The notes under the pieces: generated by a model
The model's database searches: none
Told to the model about the DNA's origin: nothing
Seen by the model: only the letters and a program-made list of their open reading frames with translations
From: Sediminibacterium ginsengisoli
GTDB lineage: Bacteria > Bacteroidota > Bacteroidia > Chitinophagales > Chitinophagaceae
DNA length: 10,684 nucleotides
Reading direction: 5' to 3'
NCBI GenBank assembly: GCA_943326215.1
Contig: CALPSK010000011.1
Location: forward strand, 1 to 10,684
Shown here: positions 1-5,932 of the stretch, one piece after another
Layout of the letters: every line of letters starts with the position of its first letter
Numbering within the stretch: position 1 is the stretch's first letter
Made by a program: the position numbers and the translations under genes

Positions 1-20
1 AAATAACAAGGATTAAATAC

Positions 21-32
21 GCACATATGTGC
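21..32. repeat. 12-bp perfect palindrome
   Basis: GCACATATGTGC reads the same on both strands. It could be an operator for a dimeric regulator of a gene left of the window, or chance. About ten bases further right, 42-50 and 56-65 form a second imperfect dyad: AATGATAAC against GTTAATCATT, with one bulged base and loop ATTAC. Neither is followed by a T run, so a terminator role is unlikely. Confidence 0.45.
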
Positions 33-83
33 ATTACTTTAAATGATAACATTACGTTAATCATTAGATAAACATTTAATAAA

Positions 84-191
84 ATAAGGTTAAGCTTGAG
101 GGTATAATAAGGTTAAGCTTCAGGGTATAATAAGGAAGGAAACACTAAACAATAAGGAAATGCTAAACAATATGGAAACACTATACAACTA
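84..191. repeat. Short tandem-repeat array (23-bp then 18-bp units)
   Basis: Two 23-bp units (84-106 and 107-129) differ at one base, G98 versus C121. They run into three 18-bp units (138-155, 156-173, 174-191) built on GGAAACACTAAACAATAA. The core ATAAGG starts at 84, 107, 130 and 152, with ATATGG at 170, so spacing is 23, 23, 22 and 18. A decayed further copy may extend to about 211. The array is non-coding and lies 3' of rpe. The unit resembles the array at 9854-9933. Confidence 0.8.
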
Positions 192-232
192 AGTAAAGCA
201 TTTAACAATAACTCTAAGCTAACTGTTCTAAA

Positions 233-880
233 TTAAGACTGCTTTAAACTTGCAATCATGGCTATAGGGTCGGCTGCTTTGAATACAGTGGTACCTGCAA
301 CAAGTACATCGGCACCCGCCTTGGTAAGGGCTGCTGCATTGTTGGCATCCACGCCCCCATCTATTTCAATAAGGGTAGAAGCACCAGCTTTGGTAATTAT
401 ATCTTTTAGGGCCACTACTTTCTCATAAGTAGTTTCAATAAATTTCTGTCCACCAAATCCAGGGTATACACTCATCACACAAACCAGGTCTATCTCTTTT
501 ATAAAAGGAGCTAATACTTCAGCATCGGTATTGGGGTTAATAGCCACACCTGCTTTCATGCCCTCGGCTTTAATTTGAGCTAGGGTACTAGCTAGTTCAG
601 GACAAGCTTCAAAGTGCACGGTTAGAATATCGGCCCCTGCTTTTTTGAAGGCAGTAATATATTTTTCAGGAGAGACAATCATTAAGTGAACATCGCAAAC
701 CTTGGTCGTGGCCTTTCTAATTTGTTCAATGATGGGTAGTCCAAAACTAATATTAGGTACAAAACTTCCATCCATGACATCTAAATGAAACCACTCGGCC
801 TCGCTTTCATTAAGCATATTGCAGGCATTGCCTAATTCTAAGAAATTAGCTGCTAATAGGGAAGGTGCGATAATGGGCAT
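233..880 (-). CDS. rpe: Ribulose-phosphate 3-epimerase
   Basis: This cytosolic TIM-barrel enzyme interconverts D-ribulose 5-phosphate and D-xylulose 5-phosphate in the pentose phosphate pathway. The 215-residue product has the usual family length and is complete. Visible signatures are the N-terminal IAPSLLAANF strand with Ser7, the metal-site HLDVMDG segment (His32, Asp34), VHLM with His65, the VMSVYPGFGGQKF loop at about 135-147, and EIDGGV containing catalytic Asp174. The C-terminal VAGTTVF contributes to phosphate binding in the family. His32, Asp34, His65 and Asp174 are the expected metal ligands and catalytic acids. It is transcribed away from the PD40 gene and appears to be a single-gene unit. 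The ATG (complement of 878-880) begins exactly where the family N-terminus does. Confidence 0.97.
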   Translation of the reverse strand: MPIIAPSLLAANFLELGNACNMLNESEAEWFHLDVMDGSFVPNISFGLPIIEQIRKATTKVCDVHLMIVSPEKYITAFKKAGADILTVHFEACPELASTLAQIKAEGMKAGVAINPNTDAEVLAPFIKEIDLVCVMSVYPGFGGQKFIETTYEKVVALKDIITKAGASTLIEIDGGVDANNAAALTKAGADVLVAGTTVFKAADPIAMIASLKQS

Positions 881-893
881 AGAGGTATTTGTA

Positions 894-901
894 CAAAGGT
901 G
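894..901 (-). promoter_or_regulatory. Possible -7 element for rpe
   Basis: Read on the minus strand this is CACCTTTG, one mismatch from the Bacteroidota consensus TAnnTTTG, ending 13 bases before the rpe ATG. No clear -33 TTG is found at the expected distance. The call rests on position and the partial match only. Confidence 0.4.
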
Positions 902-940
902 TATTTTTTAAATGATTTTGCCATAATTATGTCCATCAAT

Positions 941-962
941 TATGACAGAAATATGACAGAAA
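941..962. repeat. 11-bp direct repeat in the rpe/PD40 divergent region
   Basis: TATGACAGAAA occurs twice without a gap, at 941-951 and 952-962, so the copies are about one helical turn apart. They lie about 48 bases upstream of the -7 element of the PD40 gene and about 60 bases upstream of rpe. This spacing would suit a regulator binding the same face of the DNA, but a chance duplication is equally possible. Confidence 0.5.
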
Positions 963-1009
963 AAAGAAGCTATACTGATTTTGATTAGCTTTTTTGCTTT
1001 TTTACTATT

Positions 1010-1017
1010 TACTTTTG
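1010..1017 (+). promoter_or_regulatory. -7 promoter element of the PD40 gene
   Basis: TACTTTTG matches the Bacteroidota -7 consensus TAnnTTTG at every fixed position and ends 18 bases before the ATG at 1036. A TTG at 981-983 is slightly too far upstream (26-base spacer) for a typical -33 element, so only the -7 box is well supported. Confidence 0.65.
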
Positions 1018-1035
1018 CTGCCTATAAATTAACCT

Positions 1036-2100
1036 ATGAAACAAATTTGTATTTTATTTTTATTGGCTGCTTTAGGCCTAAGTGTTCAAGCGCAGGATTC
1101 CGTTTTATTTGCGGGTGAATCGCATTTTAAAAACGTTATTCAATTAACTAAGGGGGGAGACAATGCAGAAGCTTATTGGAGTTTTGATAGTAAGCGTGCA
1201 AGTTTTCAAAGAACCAATCCAAAAGAAGGTATTAATTGTGATCAAATTTTTATGGGCTTGGTTCCGACTTCCAACACAGAAAGTTTTAATTATAAATTAA
1301 TTAGTGGAAATAAAGGAAGAACTACTTGTTCTTATTTTACCAAAGATGGCGCGCATATTATTTACGCTTCTACAAAAAATGGGGGAGACGATTGTCCGCC
1401 AGCAGTGGACCGCGCAAAATATGGCAATAGATATATTTGGCCTTTATATGCTAGCTATGATATTTTCGTTGCAGACACGAACGGGAAAAATGAAGAACAA
1501 ATTACGCATAGCGAAGGCTATGATGCAGAAGCCACTTTATCTTATGATGGTAAAAAAATGATTTACTGTAGTGTGAAAGATGGTGACTTAGATTTATATG
1601 TGATGGATTTAAAAACAAAAAAAGAAATTAGAGTCACCAATACTTTAGGATATGATGGCGGTGCTTGGTTTAGTCCAGATGGTAAAAAAATTGTTTGGAG
1701 AGCAAGCCGTCCTTCAACAGCTGCAGAAGTGGAAGAGTATAAAGCTTTATTAAAAGAAGGATTGGTAGCGCCTACTCAAATGGAAGTATGGATTGCGAAT
1801 GCCGATGGAACGGATGCCAAACAAATTACGCATTTAGGTCAAGCCAATTGGGCCCCTAATTTCACACCCGATGGAAAACATATAATTTTTTGTAGCAACC
1901 ATGAATACAAACGCGGCTTTCCTTTCAATATGTATTTAATAGACTTAGAAGGAAATCATTTAGAAAAAATTAGTCGCGATAAAGGCTTTGATGCCTTCCC
2001 TATGTTTAGCCCAGATGGCAAAAGAATTCTATTTTCTTCCAATAGAAACAATGGAGGAACTAGAGACACCAACCTATTCGTTGCAGATTGGGTGGACTAG
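1036..2100 (+). CDS. Secreted PD40/TolB-like beta-propeller protein
   Basis: The product has 354 residues. An N-terminal signal peptide is evident: MKQ, then a hydrophobic core at residues 4-17, with likely cleavage after SVQA (Ala19). The mature part is a WD40-like (PD40) propeller. Repeated (S/T)xDGK blade motifs occur near residues 102-106, 169-173, 213-217, 277-281 and 325-329, each followed by a hydrophobic strand such as KIVW or RILF. An Asp-rich CPP...YIWPLY segment at about 120-138 and a helical insertion between blades (about 227-247, EVEEYKALLKEGL) recall TolB-like proteins common in Bacteroidota. The protein probably acts in the periplasm or at the cell surface, binding proteins or ligands. 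No catalytic residues are recognisable. It is not TolB of a Tol-Pal operon, since no tol genes are adjacent. The exact function is unknown. Confidence 0.85.
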   Translation: MKQICILFLLAALGLSVQAQDSVLFAGESHFKNVIQLTKGGDNAEAYWSFDSKRASFQRTNPKEGINCDQIFMGLVPTSNTESFNYKLISGNKGRTTCSYFTKDGAHIIYASTKNGGDDCPPAVDRAKYGNRYIWPLYASYDIFVADTNGKNEEQITHSEGYDAEATLSYDGKKMIYCSVKDGDLDLYVMDLKTKKEIRVTNTLGYDGGAWFSPDGKKIVWRASRPSTAAEVEEYKALLKEGLVAPTQMEVWIANADGTDAKQITHLGQANWAPNFTPDGKHIIFCSNHEYKRGFPFNMYLIDLEGNHLEKISRDKGFDAFPMFSPDGKRILFSSNRNNGGTRDTNLFVADWVD

Positions 2101-2122
2101 TTCGCTTAAATTTTTATATATT

Positions 2123-2145
2123 AGCTAATTGAATCTTCAATTGCT
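2123..2145. other. Inverted repeat between PD40 and membrane-protein genes
   Basis: AATTGAA (2127-2133) and TTCAATT (2136-2142) are perfect inverted repeats around TC. AGC and GCT extend the stem outward if T2126 is bulged. No T tract follows, so it is not a convincing terminator. It may stabilise the upstream mRNA end or be an operator for the downstream gene. Confidence 0.4.
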
Positions 2146-2166
2146 CACAATATTAAAAATTATAAT

Positions 2167-2607
2167 ATGAATACTGGACTGTTACATTTACATAATTTAC
2201 TAAGATGGGTGGTCTTAATTACCCTTCTTTTATCCATTGTCAAGCTTATTTCGGGACAAAATGCCCTAAAAACAAGCAAAATTTTGCTCATTAGCGCCCA
2301 TTCTACCCTGGTATTGGGTTTGTATCAGTATTTCTTTGGAGCAGTGGGATTTAAGCTAATAAGTAGCACCGTAGGTGGAATGAAAGAGGTGATGAAGGAT
2401 GCAGTCACTCGTTTTTGGGCAATAGAACATATTAGTTCCATGATTTTAGCCATTGTTTTAATCACTATTGGTCATATTCGTTTGAAAAAGGGGGCAAAGG
2501 CAAGCACAACGGCTACTTTCTACCTCATTGCCCTGCTCTTAATTCTGTCAGCTATGCCTTGGCCTTTTAGGGCGGGTATTGGTCGACCATGGTTGCCGGG
2601 TCTATAA
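2167..2607 (+). CDS. Small four-helix integral membrane protein, cytochrome b-like
   Basis: The 146-residue product is very hydrophobic, with four probable transmembrane helices at about residues 12-29, 38-57, 86-104 and 117-132. It has no signal peptide or soluble domain. Histidines lie at or near membrane segments (His7, His9, His45, His88, His103). Proteins of this sort in Bacteroidota are often labelled cytochrome B, and the paired histidines would suit haem ligation, but the sequence does not prove haem binding. The C-terminus carries a Pro-rich MPWPFRAGIGRPWLPGL tail. It lies 66 bases after the PD40 gene in the same direction, and a terminator follows, so the two may share a transcript. 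No function is assigned. Confidence 0.75.
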   Translation: MNTGLLHLHNLLRWVVLITLLLSIVKLISGQNALKTSKILLISAHSTLVLGLYQYFFGAVGFKLISSTVGGMKEVMKDAVTRFWAIEHISSMILAIVLITIGHIRLKKGAKASTTATFYLIALLLILSAMPWPFRAGIGRPWLPGL

Positions 2608-2639
2608 TTATCTAACTACTTGATTATCAACATATTTTT

Positions 2640-2669
2640 AAGGAGAACCCTCGGTTCTCCTTTTATTTT
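2640..2669 (+). terminator. Intrinsic terminator after the membrane-protein gene
   Basis: A perfect 10-bp stem, AAGGAGAACC (2640-2649) and GGTTCTCCTT (2653-2662), closes a CTC loop and runs into TTTTATTTT. The T run is on the plus strand only, so it terminates rightward transcription. It isolates infA from the genes upstream. Confidence 0.9.
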
Positions 2670-2721
2670 GCACATTTCGCAATATTTCGGGGTGAATTTT
2701 TCATAATTCCATTCATTTCCA

Positions 2722-2729
2722 TATCTTTG
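2722..2729 (+). promoter_or_regulatory. -7 promoter element of the infA-rplQ operon
   Basis: TATCTTTG is a perfect match to the Bacteroidota -7 consensus TAnnTTTG and is followed by CAACCCC. Transcription should start a few bases downstream, giving a leader of only about 10-13 bases before the infA ATG. No clear -33 TTG is seen. Together with the terminator just upstream, it makes infA the first gene of the ribosomal operon. Confidence 0.75.
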
Positions 2730-2745
2730 CAACCCCAAAATAAGT

Positions 2746-2964
2746 ATGTCAAAACAACCGCTGATTAAACAAGATGGAGTAATTATTGAAGCTATGAGCA
2801 ACGCCATGTTCAGAGTGAAATTAGAAAACGGACATGAAATTTTGGCGACAATCTCTGGTAAAATGCGCATGCACTATATCAGAATTTTGCCTGGGGATAA
2901 AGTGGGTTTGGAAATGAGTCCTTACGATTTAACAAGAGGAAGAATAAATTTCAGACACAAATAA
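2746..2964 (+). CDS. infA: Translation initiation factor IF-1
   Basis: IF-1 binds the ribosomal A site during initiation and works with IF-2 and IF-3. The 72-residue product equals the usual bacterial length and is a single S1-type OB fold. Highly conserved stretches are visible: [15 protein letters not shown] (about 20-34), ISGKMR (36-41), [10 protein letters not shown] (44-53) and the C-terminal [15 protein letters not shown]. The ATG start gives the standard N-terminus. It is first in its operon, directly after a terminator and a perfect -7 box, with a very short leader and no Shine-Dalgarno sequence. rpmJ follows after 43 bases. In many bacteria infA follows secY and map; neither is upstream here. 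Confidence 0.98.
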   Translation: MSKQPLIKQDGVIIEAMSNAMFRVKLENGHEILATISGKMRMHYIRILPGDKVGLEMSPYDLTRGRINFRHK

Positions 2965-3007
2965 AAAGTAGAAAATAACTAGGAAATAAATATTTAAAAA
3001 TAAAAAG

Positions 3008-3124
3008 ATGAAAGTTAGAGCATCCATTAAAAAGCGTAGTGCCGATTGCAAGATCGTGAAGCGTAAAGGTAAATTATACGTTATCAACAAAAAGAATCCT
3101 CGCTTTAAGCAAAGACAAGGATAA
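3008..3124 (+). CDS. rpmJ: 50S ribosomal protein L36 (bL36)
   Basis: A 38-residue protein of the large subunit starts MKVRASIKK and ends NPRFKQRQG, the canonical L36 length and ends. The zinc-ribbon form carries three Cys and a His at positions 11, 14, 27 and 33. Here only Cys14 remains; 11, 27 and 33 are Ser, Asn and Phe, so this is a zinc-independent type. The gene lies between infA and rpsM, the standard place. The ATG is preceded by a purely A/T-rich leader. Confidence 0.97.
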   Translation: MKVRASIKKRSADCKIVKRKGKLYVINKKNPRFKQRQG

Positions 3125-3164
3125 TCCAACAACCACAACAATAACAAAAAACCAGTTTTAAAAT

Positions 3165-3545
3165 ATGGCTCGTATTGCCGGTATAGACTTACCAAAAAAC
3201 AAAAGAGGAGAGATAGGACTACAGTACATCTTCGGTATTGGACATTCTACAGCTCAGTACATCTTAGACAAAGCAAACATCAGTTACGATAAAAAAGTAA
3301 ATGAGTGGAATGACGATGAGCAAACTGCTATTCGTAATATCATCAATGCTGAATTTAAAGTAGAAGGTGCTTTACGTAGTGAAGTATCTATGAGTATTAA
3401 GCGTTTATTAGATATCGCTTGTTACCGTGGATTACGCCATAGAAAAGGTTTACCTGTTCGTGGTCAACGTACTAAGACTAACTCACGTACTCGTAAGGGT
3501 AAGCGTAAGACAGTTGCTGGTAAGAAGAAAGTAGCTAAGAAATAA
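3165..3545 (+). CDS. rpsM: 30S ribosomal protein S13 (uS13)
   Basis: S13 sits in the head of the small subunit and contacts the P-site tRNA and, through bridges, the large subunit. The 126-residue product has the family start [19 protein letters not shown], the helix-two-turn-helix region, and the C-terminal [18 protein letters not shown] signature at about 92-109, followed by a basic Lys/Arg tail that reaches tRNA. Length is normal. Its leader (3125-3164) is composed almost only of A and C and has no visible structure, unlike the E. coli alpha operon, where S4 binds a pseudoknot just upstream of rpsM. Confidence 0.98.
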   Translation: MARIAGIDLPKNKRGEIGLQYIFGIGHSTAQYILDKANISYDKKVNEWNDDEQTAIRNIINAEFKVEGALRSEVSMSIKRLLDIACYRGLRHRKGLPVRGQRTKTNSRTRKGKRKTVAGKKKVAKK

Positions 3546-3569
3546 TTTTAGTTCCTCATAAAATCGGAT

Positions 3570-3584
3570 CCTACAAAATGTAGG
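3570..3584 (+). other. Intergenic hairpin between rpsM and rpsK
   Basis: CCTACA (3570-3575) pairs perfectly with TGTAGG (3579-3584) around an AAA loop, with a possible U-G extension. It lies in the 108-base gap between the genes and is followed by about 69 bases of A-rich leader before rpsK. There is no T tract, so it is not a terminator. A role in mRNA processing or translation control is an inference. Confidence 0.5.
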
Positions 3585-3653
3585 GGAGATTTAAATTAAA
3601 AACCCGTTTCTATTACAAGTAACAACAAGTAATAAAAACACACCTCAAAAAAA

Positions 3654-4064
3654 ATGGCAAAACCAATCAAAGCACAAAACAGTGCAAAAGCGGCTTCTAA
3701 GAAAAGAGTCGTGAAAATTGATGCATCTGGAGAAGTTCGTATCAGTGCAACATTCAACAATTTAATTATTGCTTTCACTAATAAAGCAGGTCAAGTGATC
3801 AGCTGGAGCAGTGCTGGTAAAATGGGATTCAGAGGTTCTAAGAAGAATACTCCCTATGCAGCTCAAATGGCAGCAGCAGATGCAGCGAAAGTAGCATCAG
3901 ACGCTGGTGTTAAAAGAGTAGAAGTATTTGTAAAAGGTCCAGGTTCTGGTCGTGAAGGAGCTATTCGTTCTATTTCACAATCAGGAATTGAGGTAACTTC
4001 TATCCGCGACGTGACTCCAATGCCACACAACGGATGTCGTCCTCCAAAACAAAGAAGAGTTTAA
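3654..4064 (+). CDS. rpsK: 30S ribosomal protein S11 (uS11)
   Basis: S11 is a platform protein near the mRNA exit region of the small subunit, close to the 3' end of 16S rRNA. The 136-residue product shows the family core [20 protein letters not shown] (about 32-51), [14 protein letters not shown] (about 58-71), [13 protein letters not shown] (about 93-105) and the near-invariant C-terminus [15 protein letters not shown]. An N-terminal Ala/Lys-rich extension of about 16 residues precedes the core, which is common. The ATG is preceded by an A-rich leader with no Shine-Dalgarno sequence. It follows rpsM after 108 bases. Confidence 0.98.
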   Translation: MAKPIKAQNSAKAASKKRVVKIDASGEVRISATFNNLIIAFTNKAGQVISWSSAGKMGFRGSKKNTPYAAQMAAADAAKVASDAGVKRVEVFVKGPGSGREGAIRSISQSGIEVTSIRDVTPMPHNGCRPPKQRRV

Positions 4065-4085
4065 TTACATTATATAACCAACAAG

Positions 4086-4124
4086 GGTGTATCATTCATT
4101 TTAGATTTTTACCGATGATACATC
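4086..4124 (+). promoter_or_regulatory. Hairpin in the rpsD leader
   Basis: GGTGTATCAT (4086-4095) pairs with ATGATACATC (4115-4124) as a 10-bp stem with one G-U pair around a 19-base loop. GTGT (4087-4090) can alternatively pair with ACAC (4126-4129) just outside the stem, so two structures could compete. It lies in the 87-base gap before rpsD, about 27 bases from the ATG. Since S4 commonly represses its own operon, this is the best visible candidate for an S4-responsive site, but that is inference. Confidence 0.5.
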
Positions 4125-4151
4125 GACACTAAAAAATCACAAACAAGTATT

Positions 4152-4757
4152 ATGGCACGTTACACAGGACCCAAAACCAAAATTTGTCGCATTTTCGGCG
4201 AACCTATCTTAGGAAACGCAAAATGGTTAGGCAAAAACAGCAACCCTCCCGGTCAGCATGGCGCACAACGTAAGCGCAAGCAATTAGGTGAGTACGCTTT
4301 ACAATTAAGAGAAAAACAAAAAGCCAAGTACACTTATGGTGTATTAGAGCGTCAATTCCGCAAAACATTTGAGGAAGCTGCACGTATCAAAGGCGTTACA
4401 GGTGAAAACTTAATCAAATTATTAGAATCTCGTTTAGACAATACCATTTTTAGAATGGGATTGGCAGCAAGTCGTCCGGAAGCACGTCAGTTAGTAGCAC
4501 ATAAGCATATCACTGTAAATGGTGCTGTGACAAATGTACCTTCTTATACATGTCGTCCAGGTGATGTGGTTGCTTACCGTCCTAAGAGTGCGCACAATAC
4601 TTCTATCGTTGCCAAGCAACGTGGTAGAAATACGAAGTTCAGCTGGGTAGATTGGAATGAAACAACCAACACGGGTACTTTTATTACAATGCCAGAGCGT
4701 GAAGCGGTTCCTGAAAACATTAAGGAGCAACTAATCGTCGAATTGTATTCTAAGTAG
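4152..4757 (+). CDS. rpsD: 30S ribosomal protein S4 (uS4)
   Basis: S4 is a primary assembly protein that nucleates the 30S body and is the autogenous repressor of the alpha operon in E. coli. The 201-residue product is full length. It begins MARYTGPKTKICRIFGEPI, has the conserved helical region NPPGQHG (about 32-38) and YALQLREKQKAKYTYGVLERQF (48-69, in two segments), and an S4 RNA-binding domain from about 92: SRLDNTIFRMG, then ASRPEARQLVAHKHITVNG (105-123). Only one Cys (Cys12) is present near the N-terminus, so it lacks the zinc-binding cluster of the C+ type. The stop codon TAG overlaps an AGTAGTATAT motif that recurs upstream of the glycosyltransferase. Confidence 0.98.
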   Translation: MARYTGPKTKICRIFGEPILGNAKWLGKNSNPPGQHGAQRKRKQLGEYALQLREKQKAKYTYGVLERQFRKTFEEAARIKGVTGENLIKLLESRLDNTIFRMGLAASRPEARQLVAHKHITVNGAVTNVPSYTCRPGDVVAYRPKSAHNTSIVAKQRGRNTKFSWVDWNETTNTGTFITMPEREAVPENIKEQLIVELYSK

Positions 4758-4770
4758 TAGTATATAATAG

Positions 4771-4796
4771 TATTATAACAATAGTACTTTATAATA
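4771..4796. repeat. 8-bp AT-only inverted repeat after rpsD
   Basis: TATTATAA (4771-4778) and TTATAATA (4789-4796) are perfect inverted repeats around a 10-base loop. The stem is entirely A-T, so the RNA hairpin would be weak. It lies within an AGTA-rich stretch just after the rpsD stop. Confidence 0.35.
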
Positions 4797-4814
4797 AAAG
4801 CAACTAACAAAATT

Positions 4815-4830
4815 TCTTCCTCAGGGAAGA
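4815..4830 (+). other. Hairpin in the rpoA leader
   Basis: TCTTCC (4815-4820) pairs perfectly with GGAAGA (4825-4830) around a TCAG tetraloop, 22 bases before the rpoA ATG. The spacer to the ATG is A/T-only except at its end. There is no T tract, so it is not a terminator. It is the third of four hairpins in consecutive operon gaps. Confidence 0.5.
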
Positions 4831-4852
4831 TTCAAATAAAAAATAAATTGAC

Positions 4853-5857
4853 ATGGCTATATTAAGTTTTCAAAAACCAGACAAAATTGTTTTACAAAAA
4901 GCAAATGACTTTGAAGGACAATTCGAATTCCGTCCATTAGAGCCAGGTTTTGGTTTAACATTAGGCAATTCTTTAAGAAGAGTTTTATTAAGCTCTTTAG
5001 AAGGTTTTGCAATTATAGGTATCAAAATTGAAGGAGTAGACCACGAGTTTGCTACTTTAAAAGGTATCACAGAAGACGTTACTGAATTAATCTTAAACTT
5101 AAAGCAAGTTCGTTTTAAGCGTAAGGCCGATCAAGATGTTTCTTCTGAAAAAATTACTTTATCAATTAAAGGTAGCAGTGAATTTAATGCAGGTCATATT
5201 GGTGATGCTTCTCAGCAGTTCCAAGTAATGAACCCTGAATTAGTTATTTGCACAATGGATTCAACTTCTAAATTAGAAATTGAATTAACGATTAGCAAAG
5301 GACGTGGTTACATTCCTGCTGAAGAGAATAAATTAAAAGAAATGCCATTTGGCTATATCGCTATCGATTCTATTCACACACCTATCAGAAACGTTAAATA
5401 CGCTATTGAGAACTACCGTGTTGAACAAAGAACAGATTACGAGAAATTAATTTTAGACGTAGCTACAGATGGTACTATTCATCCTGAAGATGCAGTAAAG
5501 CAAGCTTCTAGAATTTTAATTCAACATTTGATGATCATCACTGATGAGAACATCACTTTTGATAATAAAGAAGACAAGAAAGAAGATGTAGTGGATGAGC
5601 AAGTATTGCAATTAAGAAAAGTATTAAAAACTCCTTTGGAAGATTTAGACCTTTCTGTTCGTGCATTCAATTGCTTGAAAGCTGCTAAAATTAATAGCTT
5701 AAGTGAGCTTGTTCAATATGAGCAAGAAGACTTAATGAAATTTAGAAACTTTGGTCAAAAGTCTTTATCTGAAATCGAGCAAGTATTAATCGAAAGAGGA
5801 TTGAGCTTTGGAATGGACCTTGGTAAATTAGGATTAGACAAATTAGATTTACAATAG
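4853..5857 (+). CDS. rpoA: DNA-directed RNA polymerase alpha subunit
   Basis: Alpha dimerises to start assembly of the RNA polymerase core and binds promoter DNA and regulators through its C-terminal domain. The 334-residue product is full length. The N-terminal dimerisation domain (about 1-235) contains PLEPGFGLTLGNSLRRVLLSS (about 28-48, in the family's most conserved block) and GYIPAEENK. An acidic linker (about 235-250) leads to the C-terminal helix-hairpin-helix domain. There VRAFNCLKA (269-277) preserves the Arg and Asn equivalents of E. coli Arg265 and Asn268 that contact UP-element DNA, and GQKSLSEI follows at about 301-308. The position between rpsD and rplQ is standard. The leader has a small hairpin and no Shine-Dalgarno sequence. 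Confidence 0.99.
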   Translation: MAILSFQKPDKIVLQKANDFEGQFEFRPLEPGFGLTLGNSLRRVLLSSLEGFAIIGIKIEGVDHEFATLKGITEDVTELILNLKQVRFKRKADQDVSSEKITLSIKGSSEFNAGHIGDASQQFQVMNPELVICTMDSTSKLEIELTISKGRGYIPAEENKLKEMPFGYIAIDSIHTPIRNVKYAIENYRVEQRTDYEKLILDVATDGTIHPEDAVKQASRILIQHLMIITDENITFDNKEDKKEDVVDEQVLQLRKVLKTPLEDLDLSVRAFNCLKAAKINSLSELVQYEQEDLMKFRNFGQKSLSEIEQVLIERGLSFGMDLGKLGLDKLDLQ

Positions 5858-5890
5858 TCATAACACTAAAAGTAAATCACTATTTATAAC

Positions 5891-5932
5891 GAGCGAAAGC
5901 TCAAACCTTACAATTCCTGACACGGTGTAAGG
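5891..5932 (+). other. Two-hairpin element in the rplQ leader
   Basis: The 91-base gap before rplQ holds two hairpins. GAGC-GAAA-GCTC (5891-5902) is a short stem capped by a GNRA tetraloop. CCTTACA (5906-5912) then pairs perfectly with TGTAAGG (5926-5932) around a 13-base loop. The element ends 16 bases before the ATG, with A-rich sequence between. No T tract follows. Its arms resemble the CCTACA/TGTAGG hairpin before rpsK. Confidence 0.55.

Larger units (their letters stand above)
1..232. other. Non-coding region 3' of rpe
   Basis: No credible gene is visible here; the only open stretches are a few tens of codons without family resemblance. The region holds a 12-bp palindrome (21-32), an imperfect inverted repeat (42-65) and a tandem-repeat array (84-191). 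It lies downstream of the 3' end of rpe, which reads leftwards. I see no intrinsic terminator with a T tract for rpe. Confidence 0.7.

Noticed and set aside
84..191. CRISPR array
   Set aside because: The units are directly adjacent with no unique spacers, vary in length, and no cas genes are present.
953..988. Tiny ORF starting in the 11-bp repeat (MTEKRSYTDFD)
   Set aside because: It has only 11 codons, no family resemblance, and lies upstream of the -7 box of the PD40 gene, so it would not be on that transcript.
1036..2100. TolB of a Tol-Pal system
   Set aside because: The blades are TolB-like, but no tolQRA or pal gene is nearby and the PD40 repeat is widespread in unrelated secreted proteins.
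2123..2145. Terminator between the PD40 and membrane-protein genes
   Set aside because: The inverted repeat is AT-rich with no following T run on either strand.
2929..3195. Hydrophobic minus-strand ORF of 88 codons
   Set aside because: It is antisense to infA, rpmJ and rpsM. Its Leu/Phe-rich composition comes from reading A-rich ribosomal genes in reverse.
4491..4810. Minus-strand ORFs opposite rpsD and rpoA
   Set aside because: They overlap conserved ribosomal genes in antisense and show no recognisable domains.
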